From CAADGY01 sp900696665 (GTDB lineage: Bacteria; Acidobacteriota; Terriglobia; Bryobacterales; Bryobacteraceae): DNA of 29,070 nt. Shown in pieces: positions 15,279 to 23,250 of the stretch (position 1 is its first letter; every line of letters begins with the position of its first letter). Under the pieces are notes generated by a model. The model searched no databases. It saw only the letters and a list, made by a program, of their open reading frames with translations, and was not told the origin of the DNA. The DNA lies in NCBI GenBank assembly GCA_035063885.1, contig JAPSFM010000063.1:1-29070 (forward strand), given 5' to 3'. The position numbers and the translations under genes were made by a program.

Positions 15279-16316
15279 CTACTTCGCGAGCGGACCGATA
15301 TACTCGGTGGCCACCACCAGGTCGTCGAACCACACCGTGGCGCTCGTCGAATTGACTTTCGTCTCCGGGTTGGCGGCCACCCATGCATCGGTGCGCTTAA
15401 AGGCGGCTTCGCTCACGTAATGGGAGAGCCAGAGCTTGTTGATGCTCACGCGCTCATCGTCGCGCCAGCGGAAACCTTCGAAGGATTCGCCGTTTTCGTC
15501 CCTCCGGAACAGCGCCCGCGACCAGCGCCCCTTCATGGCGCCAGGGCCGAAATGCCCGGCTAGTTTGCCGTCGATCCAGAAGGCTTGCTCACCATCGGAA
15601 ACCTCCGGGGAAGAATTCATTTTAACCATTACCTCCACCGCGATCCAGCGGCCGCGCTCGGCGGACACGGGCCTGGCGGGTGTGAACTCATTACCGTAAA
15701 AAACCGTCCCGGTGCCGTCCTCGTTCTGGAAGGACCGCATATCCGGCCAGTAGGTATAAAATTGCCATATTCCGGGTGGAGCAAAACGCGTGCGGGGTGA
15801 CGTTTGGCTCCAGATTCCTGCCGGCTCAATGCCGGAGTTCCAGCGATTCACGGCGCGGAGTCCGGCCCTGCCAATCGGGTGCGGCGCCGGGTCTATCTCA
15901 CCACCCAGACTGACGAAGTGGTGATTGTACCCGTTATCTTCAGCGAATTTGACGTAGAACCGCAGAAACAGGCGCATGTGGCCGGGAGCGAACCGGCGGT
16001 AAAGATGCCCGCCTTCGTTTTCACCCCTGGTGGCAGTCATCTTCAGGGAACGCCGACCCCTGCTCGCTTCCGGCACGTCCCCGGCCAGGGCGAGTGCTCT
16101 ACCGGCTTTGTTGTTGATGTGGCTCCACCGGGCGCGGAAGCCTTCGATCTCCTCAACCTCGAAATCCTCGGCGAACACCACGGCCGGATGAACGCGGATT
16201 CCCACGTCGCCAGGGTACTGCGCTGCAAGCCCGGGGCCTTGCGGAAGCCCTTCCCCCACCTTATTTCCAGCGTAAGCAGGCAGGATGCTTACAAGAAAAG
16301 CCGCCAGCGATCTCAT
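15279..16316 (-). CDS. Secreted concanavalin-A-like/polysaccharide-lyase-like protein
   Basis: An exported protein, 345 residues, with a signal peptide when started at 16316 (MRSLAAFLVSILPAYAG); an earlier ATG at 16352 adds 12 polar residues. Seen: a jelly-roll-like series of strands beginning with VVFAEDFE, then LYRRFAPGHMRLFLRFYVKF, RWIAVEVMVKMN, EQAFWIDGKLAGHF, and a terminal VWFDDLVVATEYIGP. This resembles PL14-type lyases and other lectin/glucanase folds that recognise polysaccharides. I cannot assign catalytic residues, so binding rather than cleavage is possible. The next gene on this strand starts 60 bases downstream, behind its own candidate promoter. Confidence 0.65.
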   Translation of the reverse strand: MRSLAAFLVSILPAYAGNKVGEGLPQGPGLAAQYPGDVGIRVHPAVVFAEDFEVEEIEGFRARWSHINNKAGRALALAGDVPEASRGRRSLKMTATRGENEGGHLYRRFAPGHMRLFLRFYVKFAEDNGYNHHFVSLGGEIDPAPHPIGRAGLRAVNRWNSGIEPAGIWSQTSPRTRFAPPGIWQFYTYWPDMRSFQNEDGTGTVFYGNEFTPARPVSAERGRWIAVEVMVKMNSSPEVSDGEQAFWIDGKLAGHFGPGAMKGRWSRALFRRDENGESFEGFRWRDDERVSINKLWLSHYVSEAAFKRTDAWVAANPETKVNSTSATVWFDDLVVATEYIGPLAK

Positions 16317-16336
16317 CACCGTCCCACACTCATCAT

Positions 16337-16346
16337 GGGTTAACCC
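16337..16346. repeat. GGGTTAACCC palindrome
   Basis: A 10-bp palindrome just upstream of the jelly-roll gene start. GGGTTA occurs again at 16383-16388. It could be a regulator site in this divergent spacer; the evidence is only symmetry. Confidence 0.3.
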
Positions 16347-16453
16347 TAACATAGCCCTGAATGGCGTACTTGCGGGGACTGAGGGTTACGGTGCGGGCTA
16401 GACAGCGGCTCCCTGGTCCGCCAGTAGTGAATCCGCCGCCGGCGTGAGGCGTG

Positions 16454-16478
16454 GGTGCGGGGGCCATCCGCCCGCACC
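16454..16478 (+). promoter_or_regulatory. Hairpin in the leader of the TauE/SafE gene
   Basis: GGTGCGGG at 16454-16461 and CCCGCACC at 16471-16478 form a perfect 8-bp stem with a 9-base loop. It ends 17 bases before the AGGTGA ribosome-binding site of the permease gene. No plus-strand gene lies upstream, so it is not the terminator of another gene. A leader control element or an operator is possible. Confidence 0.4.
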
Positions 16479-16506
16479 ATGTTATCTTTCGGAGCAGGTG
16501 ACCCAT

Positions 16507-17343
16507 TTGAGCATCGCCGAATTTACAGCCCTGGTATTTGCCGTCTCCAGCCTGGCCGGCTTTCTGGGCGCCCTAACCGGTTTGGGAGGCGGTGTTGTGA
16601 TCACTCCCATACTGGTGCTGGCGCTTGGCGTAGACATGCGGTACGCGATTGGCGCGACGCTGGTCTCCGTAATAGCCACCTCCTCCGGCGCGGCGGCGGC
16701 CTTTGTAAAGGAGGGTTTCTCGAACATACGGATCGGAATGTTTCTCGAAATCGCGACCACACTCGGCGCAATCGCCGGCGCTCAACTGGCGGCAAAGGCG
16801 CCTGTCGCGGTTCTCAGTGTCGTCTTCGGGTTGGTCTTGCTCTATTCCGCTTTGATTTCCGCTCGTGAACAACCCGGATTAGGATGCGCGGAAGAGCCGG
16901 ACCCTCTGGCAACCCGCCTCCGGATGAATGGTAGTTATCCCACCAGCGCGGGTCCCCGCCACTATGTCGTTCAACATGTAAAAGCGGGTTTCGGGATGAT
17001 GTTTGGGGCTGGCGTCTTATCCGGCCTTCTCGGCATCGGCTCCGGCGCGCTGAAAGTGGTGGCCATGGACCGGACGATGCACCTGCCTTTTAAAGTGTCC
17101 ACAACTACCAGCAATTTCATGATCGGCGTCACCGCCGCCGCCAGTGCCGGCGTGTATTTGAACCGCGGCTATGTCGACCCGGGACTGACGATGCCCGTCA
17201 TGCTGGGGGTGCTGCTCGGGTCCGTCGCCGGCGCACGGGTTTTGAGCCGTACGCGTGCGCGTGCGCTGCGCGTGGTGTTCGGTGTTGTCGTTGCGGTGCT
17301 GGCCTTTCAGATGATCTACAACGGGCTCAAAGGAGGTGTGTAG
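16507..17343 (+). CDS. TauE/SafE (TSUP) family anion permease
   Basis: An inner-membrane permease of the sulfite/organosulfonate exporter family; characterised members move sulfite, sulfoacetate or related anions. Seen in 278 residues: about eight hydrophobic helices and two family repeats, GFLGALTGLGGGVVITPIL near the N-terminus and SGLLGIGSGALKVVAMD in the second half. The start is taken as TTG 16507 because AGGTGA sits 5 bases before it; GTG 16498 is the alternative, and the frame is open to 16444. The stop codon directly precedes the DUF1634 gene, with which TSUP genes are commonly paired. Confidence 0.88.
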   Translation: MSIAEFTALVFAVSSLAGFLGALTGLGGGVVITPILVLALGVDMRYAIGATLVSVIATSSGAAAAFVKEGFSNIRIGMFLEIATTLGAIAGAQLAAKAPVAVLSVVFGLVLLYSALISAREQPGLGCAEEPDPLATRLRMNGSYPTSAGPRHYVVQHVKAGFGMMFGAGVLSGLLGIGSGALKVVAMDRTMHLPFKVSTTTSNFMIGVTAAASAGVYLNRGYVDPGLTMPVMLGVLLGSVAGARVLSRTRARALRVVFGVVVAVLAFQMIYNGLKGGV

Positions 17344-17730
17344 TTGTTCCGCGACTGGAAGGATGAGGATGTTGACGGACTCCTTGGCGGACTGCTTCGA
17401 GTTGGCGTCGTGCTCGCAGCCATCGTTGTATTGGCTGGCGGGGTGGTGTACCTGCTCCGGCATGCAAACGAACCGGCGCAGTACGGTGTGTTCCACGGTG
17501 AGCCGGACGATTATCGAAGTCCTTCAGCAATTCTGCGGGGAGCGCTCTCTTTGCGAGGCCGTGGCTTGATTCAATTGGGCTTGCTTTTGTTGATCGCGAC
17601 GCCGGTTGCCAGGGTGGCGTTCTCGGTGGCTGCATTCGCCATTCAGCGTGATCGTATGTACGTCGCGATCACGGCGGTAGTGCTTTTTCTTCTCCTGTTC
17701 AGCCTCTTTGGAGCGCGGTTGCCGGTGTGA
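17344..17730 (+). CDS. DUF1634 membrane protein
   Basis: A 128-residue protein with three membrane helices at about 18-38, 75-95 and 104-124. DUF1634 proteins are typically encoded directly beside TSUP permeases and may be accessory subunits. Seen: a TTG start directly following the permease stop codon, with a near-perfect AAAGGAGGTG ribosome-binding site inside the end of the permease gene. This argues for coupled expression of the pair. It converges on the GntR gene with 7 bases between. Confidence 0.85.
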   Translation: MFRDWKDEDVDGLLGGLLRVGVVLAAIVVLAGGVVYLLRHANEPAQYGVFHGEPDDYRSPSAILRGALSLRGRGLIQLGLLLLIATPVARVAFSVAAFAIQRDRMYVAITAVVLFLLLFSLFGARLPV

Positions 17731-17737
17731 GATCCCG

Positions 17738-18397
17738 TTATCTTCCGAACAGCTTCAACATGCGGTCGCGCGCATGCTCGATATGCGCTGCCATTGCTTC
17801 GCTCGCCTCCGCTCCGCGCCGGCTGCGGAGAGCGGCAATGATCTCGCCGTGCGGAATCCAATATGGATCGCGCCGTGTGGACAGGCAATCCAGCCGGTGC
17901 TGGTATTCGAGCGTCAGCCGGAGTTGATGGAGCACGCGTTGATTGCCTGCGATCTGCGCGATGCCCAGATGGAATGTGTCGCTTGCACGAACCACCTGCG
18001 CAATGTCGGCGCCGGGAGTCACTTCCGGCGCGATCACTTCCTCTAGCGCATCGAGTTGCTCGGGCAGCGCCAGTTCCGCAGCCTTGCGCGCGGAGAAACA
18101 CTCGAGGATCTTCCGGTACTCATAGAGCTGCAGCAGATCGGCAATCGAAACCGGCGTAACAATATAGCCTTTGTGCCGCACGCGCGAGAGCCATCCATCC
18201 TGCGACAGCCGGCTGCAAGCCTCGCGCACCGGCGTCCGGCTCGATGCACAGCGCCGCGCGAGATCCATTTCGGATAAGACCTGCCCTGGCGCGAGTTCCC
18301 CTTCCACCAGCCAGTTCTTTAACAGGCGGTATACACGCTCAAGCTCGCCTTCTTTGGTCAATGTGCCTATGGATTCAGGTTCCGATTCGATCATCAT
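17738..18397 (-). CDS. GntR/FCD-family transcriptional regulator
   Basis: A ligand-responsive DNA-binding repressor, 219 residues. Seen: a winged helix at about 15-80 (VLSEMDLARRCASSRTPVREA, typical GntR) and an all-helical FCD effector domain at about 90-215. His143, His183 and His205 are placed to bind a metal, as in many FCD regulators of sugar acid use. It starts 5 bases after the stop codon of the glycoside-hydrolase-like gene, so it is probably the last gene of that transcript and autoregulated. A candidate operator lies at 21009-21031 in the divergent promoter upstream. Confidence 0.92.
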   Translation of the reverse strand: MMIESEPESIGTLTKEGELERVYRLLKNWLVEGELAPGQVLSEMDLARRCASSRTPVREACSRLSQDGWLSRVRHKGYIVTPVSIADLLQLYEYRKILECFSARKAAELALPEQLDALEEVIAPEVTPGADIAQVVRASDTFHLGIAQIAGNQRVLHQLRLTLEYQHRLDCLSTRRDPYWIPHGEIIAALRSRRGAEASEAMAAHIEHARDRMLKLFGR

Positions 18398-18402
18398 AAC
18401 GT

Positions 18403-20586
18403 TTACGATTCCAGGATGAAGAGAGCATGGTGGCCGATGGTATTAGCGCGCATGCGGACAGCTCCCGGCACGATCTCCCACCGGAACTGGTTTGCATCAA
18501 CCGCCTTCACGCTTTTGGGAGCGCCACCAAGCACCCGGACAGGCACCTCCACCGCCACCGGACCGACCTGTGGATGCGGCACCGCTTCGCCGGAGATTAC
18601 CATGCCCGCGTAGTGGTTGACCAATGAAACGACGTGCATCGCGTCCCTGCGCCCAAGCACGACCTGCACGCCCGCCGGGACCTGTGCCGTCACGGGCAGA
18701 TCCGTCCCGTATTTCTTGACCGCGTACACAACGATGCGCTTCAGCCACGTATCGTCACGCGACGCAATTTCGGAGCCGATGGGACCTGCAATATACAGCA
18801 CCTGCCCTTTGCCCACGCGGTTCAGTGTTACGAGCGGCATACCAGTGGGTTTACCCCAGTGGGTGTAAGAGGTTTCACCGTCCGTGAATACTTTCGGGGT
18901 GCGATGCGCCTCGGGATACAGCAGATCCGCCAGCGGCTTCGCGGTCGTGCATTCCACTTCCAGGACCGGAGTGGTGAACAACACGGGATAGGCGGGCGCG
19001 GAATCGCGCAACTCATCGCCGAGCCAGCCGTAGTTGGCCTCGCTGAACGGCGAGACGCCTTTAAACCGCACTCCGAGCAGGTCGTTCCAGGCAAAGTCGG
19101 ACAGGCGCTTGCCGTGCGCGTCGCGCAGGCTGGTCTCGTGGGTGGCGATCAGCAGGCCGCCGTTTTCAAGAAAGCGCTCAATCGCGGCACGCAATTCCGG
19201 AGGCGGCGCGAATGCGTTCCCGAGCAAAAGAACACGCTGCTCGGCCGGCTTCAACAAATGCGCGGGCATGACATCGAAATGCAGTCCGCCTTCCGTCAGT
19301 GCGTTGTGCAGGCCAGAGGTCTCTGTTCGCGAAGGCGTAGCGGGCGTGCCCGGATTCGGCCGCACCGCCAGGTCCGATTGCGCATCGTAGAGCACTGCAA
19401 TCCCCGGAACCGAGCGCAAGCCGCGCAGCCACGGCTCCCGTTCTTTGACCTTTGCCAGCGTCTGGCCGATGTTGCGAAATTCGTCTTCGCATACTTTGCC
19501 GTTCGGCAGCGGATTCACGCCGATGCAGATGCGTCCGGCATGAGCCGTCGCGACGGCGGCGGTGATGTCGAGATAGGGTGAGGGAATCAAGTTCCACGCC
19601 GCCCACGTTCCCGTGACGGCGGACGGCTGCATGCGGATGAAGCCGCCGTAGGTATGAATCTGGTAACGCTTGCCGAGCGATTGGAGAATCTTGGCCGTGA
19701 ACGAGATCAGGCGGTGTTGCTTGGCCTCCGAAGAGTTGTAGGTAACCCGCTCGCGCAAATCCACGGGCGTGAAGTTCAACTCGTCGTAATTGCCCGCACC
19801 GTTATAGCCCATCTCCATGGCCGGATCGATGTGCAGCAGCATGTCCGTCAAGTCGCGGAACATCCTGATGCGGGCCTCGTGTCCGAAACGGTTGATGCGG
19901 CGCCTGATCTCCCAGTCGCCGGACGTGACGGGCATCTCTTCGCCGAACTGCGACTTGTAAGCGGCGCGGCAGTATTCGCAAAAGCACGCCGCGCCCGGAT
20001 CGTACGAGCCTAAGCCGTATGCGTTCGGCATGCCCAGAATGTCGAACCACATGCCGGGCGGCCTCACCGCTTCCTCCACCTGCCGCACTTCGCTTAGCAC
20101 CACGTCACGCCACGGCGACCGGATGCACATCCAGTTGTAGGCGCGAAAACCGATCTTCGGCTGGCCTTTCGGATCGAGACAGCGCCACTCCGGTTTACGA
20201 ACGGCATACCAGTTGTCGAGGCCGACATTGTAGTAGGCGATGAACTGGATACCCGCTTCTTTAGCGAAGGCCGCTGTTTCCGTGGTCCAGTCGCGATGGC
20301 ACGGACGGCCTTTGAACGGGAACATCGCGTCGCCGACGGCATTTTTCGTCTTTAGCTCGATGACGTCGACATGCGCCTCACGGCAAAGCTGGACGAACTT
20401 TTTCGGGTCGAAATACTTCCCCAGGTCGCTTGCCCATTCAGGCATATCGACCATGGTGTGAACGGCGGTGAGTCCGCCCGGGCGGGCCTCCACGGCTATC
20501 TTCCGCGCGCTACTTTTGCTTTGTGCGGCTAGCGAACGTGCGGCGGCCGTGGACGCGCCCGCCTGTAAGAAAGTTCGTCTGTTCAT
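18403..20586 (-). CDS. Tat-exported glycoside-hydrolase-like protein with trimerization-type domain
   Basis: A 727-residue exported protein. Seen: a twin-arginine signal at the N-terminus (NRRTFLQAG, cleavage near SLAAQ); a TIM-barrel-like region at about 35-390 resembling the GHL6/alpha-L-fucosidase-like group, with a CFCEYC cysteine cluster after GMWFDILG; and a second domain at about 420-620 like the beta-galactosidase trimerization (flavodoxin-like) domain, including VLLLGNAFAPPPEL and FLENGGLLIATHET. A beta-sandwich end follows. The acid/base pair cannot be assigned safely. Its ATG overlaps the stop of the upstream leader ORF by 4 bases (ATGA), and gntR follows. The sugar is unknown; a deoxy-hexose is one possibility. 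Confidence 0.75.
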   Translation of the reverse strand: MNRRTFLQAGASTAAARSLAAQSKSSARKIAVEARPGGLTAVHTMVDMPEWASDLGKYFDPKKFVQLCREAHVDVIELKTKNAVGDAMFPFKGRPCHRDWTTETAAFAKEAGIQFIAYYNVGLDNWYAVRKPEWRCLDPKGQPKIGFRAYNWMCIRSPWRDVVLSEVRQVEEAVRPPGMWFDILGMPNAYGLGSYDPGAACFCEYCRAAYKSQFGEEMPVTSGDWEIRRRINRFGHEARIRMFRDLTDMLLHIDPAMEMGYNGAGNYDELNFTPVDLRERVTYNSSEAKQHRLISFTAKILQSLGKRYQIHTYGGFIRMQPSAVTGTWAAWNLIPSPYLDITAAVATAHAGRICIGVNPLPNGKVCEDEFRNIGQTLAKVKEREPWLRGLRSVPGIAVLYDAQSDLAVRPNPGTPATPSRTETSGLHNALTEGGLHFDVMPAHLLKPAEQRVLLLGNAFAPPPELRAAIERFLENGGLLIATHETSLRDAHGKRLSDFAWNDLLGVRFKGVSPFSEANYGWLGDELRDSAPAYPVLFTTPVLEVECTTAKPLADLLYPEAHRTPKVFTDGETSYTHWGKPTGMPLVTLNRVGKGQVLYIAGPIGSEIASRDDTWLKRIVVYAVKKYGTDLPVTAQVPAGVQVVLGRRDAMHVVSLVNHYAGMVISGEAVPHPQVGPVAVEVPVRVLGGAPKSVKAVDANQFRWEIVPGAVRMRANTIGHHALFILES

Positions 20587-20981
20587 GACTCAAAGATGAG
20601 TTTAACCGTCTCGAACGCCGAACTGGTGACGCTGGTGTTGGGCGGTGTGAACTCCGGATGGTTGAAGCCGTTGAAAGCGTCCGCACGAATTTGCAGGTGG
20701 ACACGCCCGGAGAGATTCGTGTCGTTCAGCAGCGAAGAATCCCGCTGATGTACGCCGCCGGAGCGGACCCCGGAATAGCAAGGCGGACCCCGAAAGAGAC
20801 GGTTCGGTCCTGCGAAACTGAGCGGAGTGCCGTTGTGGGGTGACAAGGTCCGGTACGGCATGGGGTCGTCCGCATTCAGATATGTGAGCGCCTCCATCTC
20901 TCGCGACCCTTGCTGGGATACGGAGAGAACGGACAGCACGGCGGCAACAGAAATAGCCGAAAACAGCTTGCGCAAAGGCAT
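20583..20981 (-). pseudogene. Leader ORF: signal peptide joined to a remnant of a TonB-dependent receptor C-terminus
   Basis: A 132-residue ORF. The ATG at 20981 has GGAGAG just upstream; the frame is open to 21026. Seen: a good signal peptide at about 1-23 (FSAISVAAVLSVLSVS), a middle of unclear origin, then from about 85 RDSSLLNDTNL and LQIRADAFNGFNHPEF, followed by PPNTSVTSSAF. That ending is the signature near the C-terminus of the roughly 1000-residue acidobacterial carboxypeptidase-like/TonB receptors, without their final barrel strand. The rest of such a receptor is missing, so this is most likely a deletion remnant. Its stop overlaps the start of the hydrolase-like gene (ATGA), so it may survive as a translational leader. 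Confidence 0.6.
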
Positions 20982-21008
20982 GTGGCTCTCCGCATTCAGG
21001 CGCCTGGT

Positions 21009-21039
21009 ATTGTACACTAGATGCATACAATTTCGTCAA
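21009..21039. promoter_or_regulatory. Divergent promoter with candidate GntR operator
   Basis: ATTGTA at 21009-21014 and TACAAT at 21026-21031 form a 6-bp inverted repeat with an 11-base centre. On the minus strand the same DNA gives TTGACG at 21039-21034 and, 19 bases on, TACAAT at 21014-21009, each a 5/6 match to -35 and -10. A repressor on the repeat would cover this -10. The right arm lies at the -35 position for a plus-strand -10 at 21049-21054 (GATAAT) serving the amidohydrolase gene. FCD-type regulators often bind GT/AC inverted repeats. Confidence 0.5.
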
Positions 21040-21080
21040 GGCAAAAATGATAATAGAATGACGAGAGCTAAGGCCACGCC

Positions 21081-21908
21081 ATGACGAAAGCCATCGACGC
21101 ACACGTTCATGTCTGGACAGACGACCGCAAGCGCTACCCACGCGCCGCGGGCGAGGTCCAGTACCAGCCGGACCGGTTCACGCCGGAGGATTATTTTGCG
21201 CACTCGAAGCCTTCGGGCATCGCTCGCACCGTGTTGATTCAAATGAGCTTCTATCGCTTCGACAACTCTTACATGCTCGATACGATGCGCGCCTACCGAG
21301 GCGTATTTTCGGGCGTCGGCATTGTCGACTCGTCCTCGCCGCATCCCGACAGGACCATGCGTGAGCTGGCGAAACACGGCGTCCGCGGATTCCGGATTAC
21401 GCCCGGCGCTTCACCCAAAAGCTGGTTGGATACGCCCGGCATGGAAGCGATGTGGCGCTGCGGTGCGGAGCGGAACCTGGCGATGTGCCCACTGGTGGGG
21501 CCGGATGCTCTTCCGTCAATTGACCGCATGTGTATACGGCATCCGGCTACGCCAGTGGTCATCGACCACATGGCGCGGATTGGCGCCACGGGAGAGATTC
21601 GCGATGCCGACGTCCGGCTGTTGTGCGGGCTATCCAAACATCCGAAAGTAGCAGTGAAGGTCTCGGCATTTTACGCGCTCGGCCGCAAAACGCCTCCCTA
21701 CGCAGACCTCGCGCCTCTCATTCGCCGCGTATTCGAGGACTTCGGACCTCGCCGGTTGATGTGGGCGAGCGACTGTCCTTTTCAGGTGCAGAAAGAACAC
21801 ACGATCGCGGCATCCATCGCGCTGATCCGCGAAGGGCTTCCGTTTCTGTCCGCTGAAGATAAAGAATGGCTGCTCACCCGAACCGCCGAATCGATTTTCT
21901 TTACCTGA
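21081..21908 (+). CDS. COG3618-type amidohydrolase, possible sugar lactonase
   Basis: A metal-dependent TIM-barrel hydrolase of the amidohydrolase-2 family, 275 residues, cytoplasmic. Seen: the metal-binding HVH (His8, His10) near the start, His163 in VVIDHMAR, Asp231 in MWASDCPF, and KVS at about 193-195, the pattern of COG3618 enzymes that include fucono- and rhamnono-lactonases. A TAAGG site lies 7 bases before the ATG. It is divergent from the glycoside-hydrolase-like/gntR transcript and shares its regulatory spacer, which suggests sugar-acid catabolism under GntR control. The exact substrate is not shown. Confidence 0.85.
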   Translation: MTKAIDAHVHVWTDDRKRYPRAAGEVQYQPDRFTPEDYFAHSKPSGIARTVLIQMSFYRFDNSYMLDTMRAYRGVFSGVGIVDSSSPHPDRTMRELAKHGVRGFRITPGASPKSWLDTPGMEAMWRCGAERNLAMCPLVGPDALPSIDRMCIRHPATPVVIDHMARIGATGEIRDADVRLLCGLSKHPKVAVKVSAFYALGRKTPPYADLAPLIRRVFEDFGPRRLMWASDCPFQVQKEHTIAASIALIREGLPFLSAEDKEWLLTRTAESIFFT

Positions 21909-21918
21909 TCCGGCAGCT

Positions 21919-23250
21919 TCACCGCGCGGGCACAGAGCGGGCCAGGCGCATACCGTTGAACGGCAGGCGGCGGTCACGCCGCTCGGCATGGCGGAACCAT
22001 GGTGCAAGATAGACGGCGGAATCGGCGAAGCCGCCGCCGCGCAGCACCCGTAAGCCCGGCGCATCGGGCGATTCCCGTCCATCCCCCGGGTCGTAGGGGT
22101 AAGCCTTCATCAACGTGGAGCACCACTCCCACACGTTCCCTGTCAGATCAAAAATGCCGACCCTGTCCGGTCTTTTCGCGCCAACGCGCCGCGGTGCATA
22201 GGCGTCGAGTTCGCGAAACTCGCCGGACCCCGCCGCCGTCATCGAGTTCTCCCGGTACCAGGCCCGTTCACCAGGATCAATGTCTTTCGATGCGGCGCAC
22301 GCGGCAGACTCCCATTCCGCCTCGGACGGCAAGCGGAACCCGCCACCCGCAACGCGCCCGTTGAGTTCTGCAATCCACCGCTGTGCATCCTCCCAGGAGA
22401 TGTTGTTGACGGGAAGATCGTCCCCGCGGTGGACACTCGGGTTGGCGGGATCGAGCGTCATCCACACCCCCTGCGTCAATTCCGTCCGCGCGAGATAGAA
22501 CGGCGCGATGGAGACCGTATGTACAGGGCGCGCGGACGGCTGCGCATCATTGCCCAGATCCGTTTCGCCGCCCGGTATGAGCACCATCTCCACTGGCATT
22601 CCGGAAACACGGACGTGCAAGGGAAGACCCGTTTCGGCATCGAACTGATCGTCAAGAATATCGAAGCCTGGAAGGCTCGGGTTCAGGCGCCGGTTCACCA
22701 TTGCGAGATGCGCTGAAGCCCGCGGGTGGTTCGGATACAGGCGCAGTGCCGCCTGGAGTTCCTTGCGGGCTGCATTCCAGTTCCGCTGTTCAATGAGACT
22801 CTCACCCTGTTTGAGGTGCGATTCGAACCGGCGGAGCACGTCGTCTTCGCTGCCGCGCGCGGGCAGGTTGGCCGCTTTGGGATGAAAAAGCGCGTGCGGA
22901 TCGTGGCAGGATTCGCAGGACGCGCGGCGCTCCGTCTTCGGACATCCCTGCGTATGGCAGGCCTGGCACAATCCGGCGATTGCCGCGCCCAGCGGCATCT
23001 TGTCCGGCTTCACATGATTTCGTTCGTCGGTCACGTGGGCCTTGGAAGGACCGTGGCATTCCTCGCAGCCGGTAGCGGCGCGCGGGTGTCCGGATACGGA
23101 CCATTCCAGCACTTGTGCCACGTGACAACGCGCGCAGACACCTGCCTGCTGGAAGCGTTCGGGATTTGTAGAGGTCTGCGCCGCTGCTGCGATTGCCGCC
23201 AGCAGTAAGAAGATCAGACGCGCATAGTGGACCAACGGGTATCGAGCCAT
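21919..23250 (-). CDS. Tetraheme cytochrome c-TPR-SUMF1 fusion protein
   Basis: An exported 443-residue fusion. Seen in order: a signal peptide at about 1-25; four heme c sites at Cys39-His43, Cys62-His66, Cys95-His99 and Cys112-His116, with further His residues nearby; a TPR-like helix pair at about 138-185; then a sulfatase-modifying-factor/FGE-like domain at about 215-440 with PVNNISWEDAQRWIAELN, FRLPSEAEWESAA, LTGNVWEW and RVLRGGGFAD. The copper-binding cysteines of true formylglycine-generating enzymes near the C-terminus are absent, so it is closer to NirV/EgtB-like relatives or a non-catalytic form. It starts inside the end of the aldo/keto-reductase gene (37-base overlap), so both share a transcript. 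The redox role is inferred. Confidence 0.85.
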   Translation of the reverse strand: MARYPLVHYARLIFLLLAAIAAAAQTSTNPERFQQAGVCARCHVAQVLEWSVSGHPRAATGCEECHGPSKAHVTDERNHVKPDKMPLGAAIAGLCQACHTQGCPKTERRASCESCHDPHALFHPKAANLPARGSEDDVLRRFESHLKQGESLIEQRNWNAARKELQAALRLYPNHPRASAHLAMVNRRLNPSLPGFDILDDQFDAETGLPLHVRVSGMPVEMVLIPGGETDLGNDAQPSARPVHTVSIAPFYLARTELTQGVWMTLDPANPSVHRGDDLPVNNISWEDAQRWIAELNGRVAGGGFRLPSEAEWESAACAASKDIDPGERAWYRENSMTAAGSGEFRELDAYAPRRVGAKRPDRVGIFDLTGNVWEWCSTLMKAYPYDPGDGRESPDAPGLRVLRGGGFADSAVYLAPWFRHAERRDRRLPFNGMRLARSVPAR

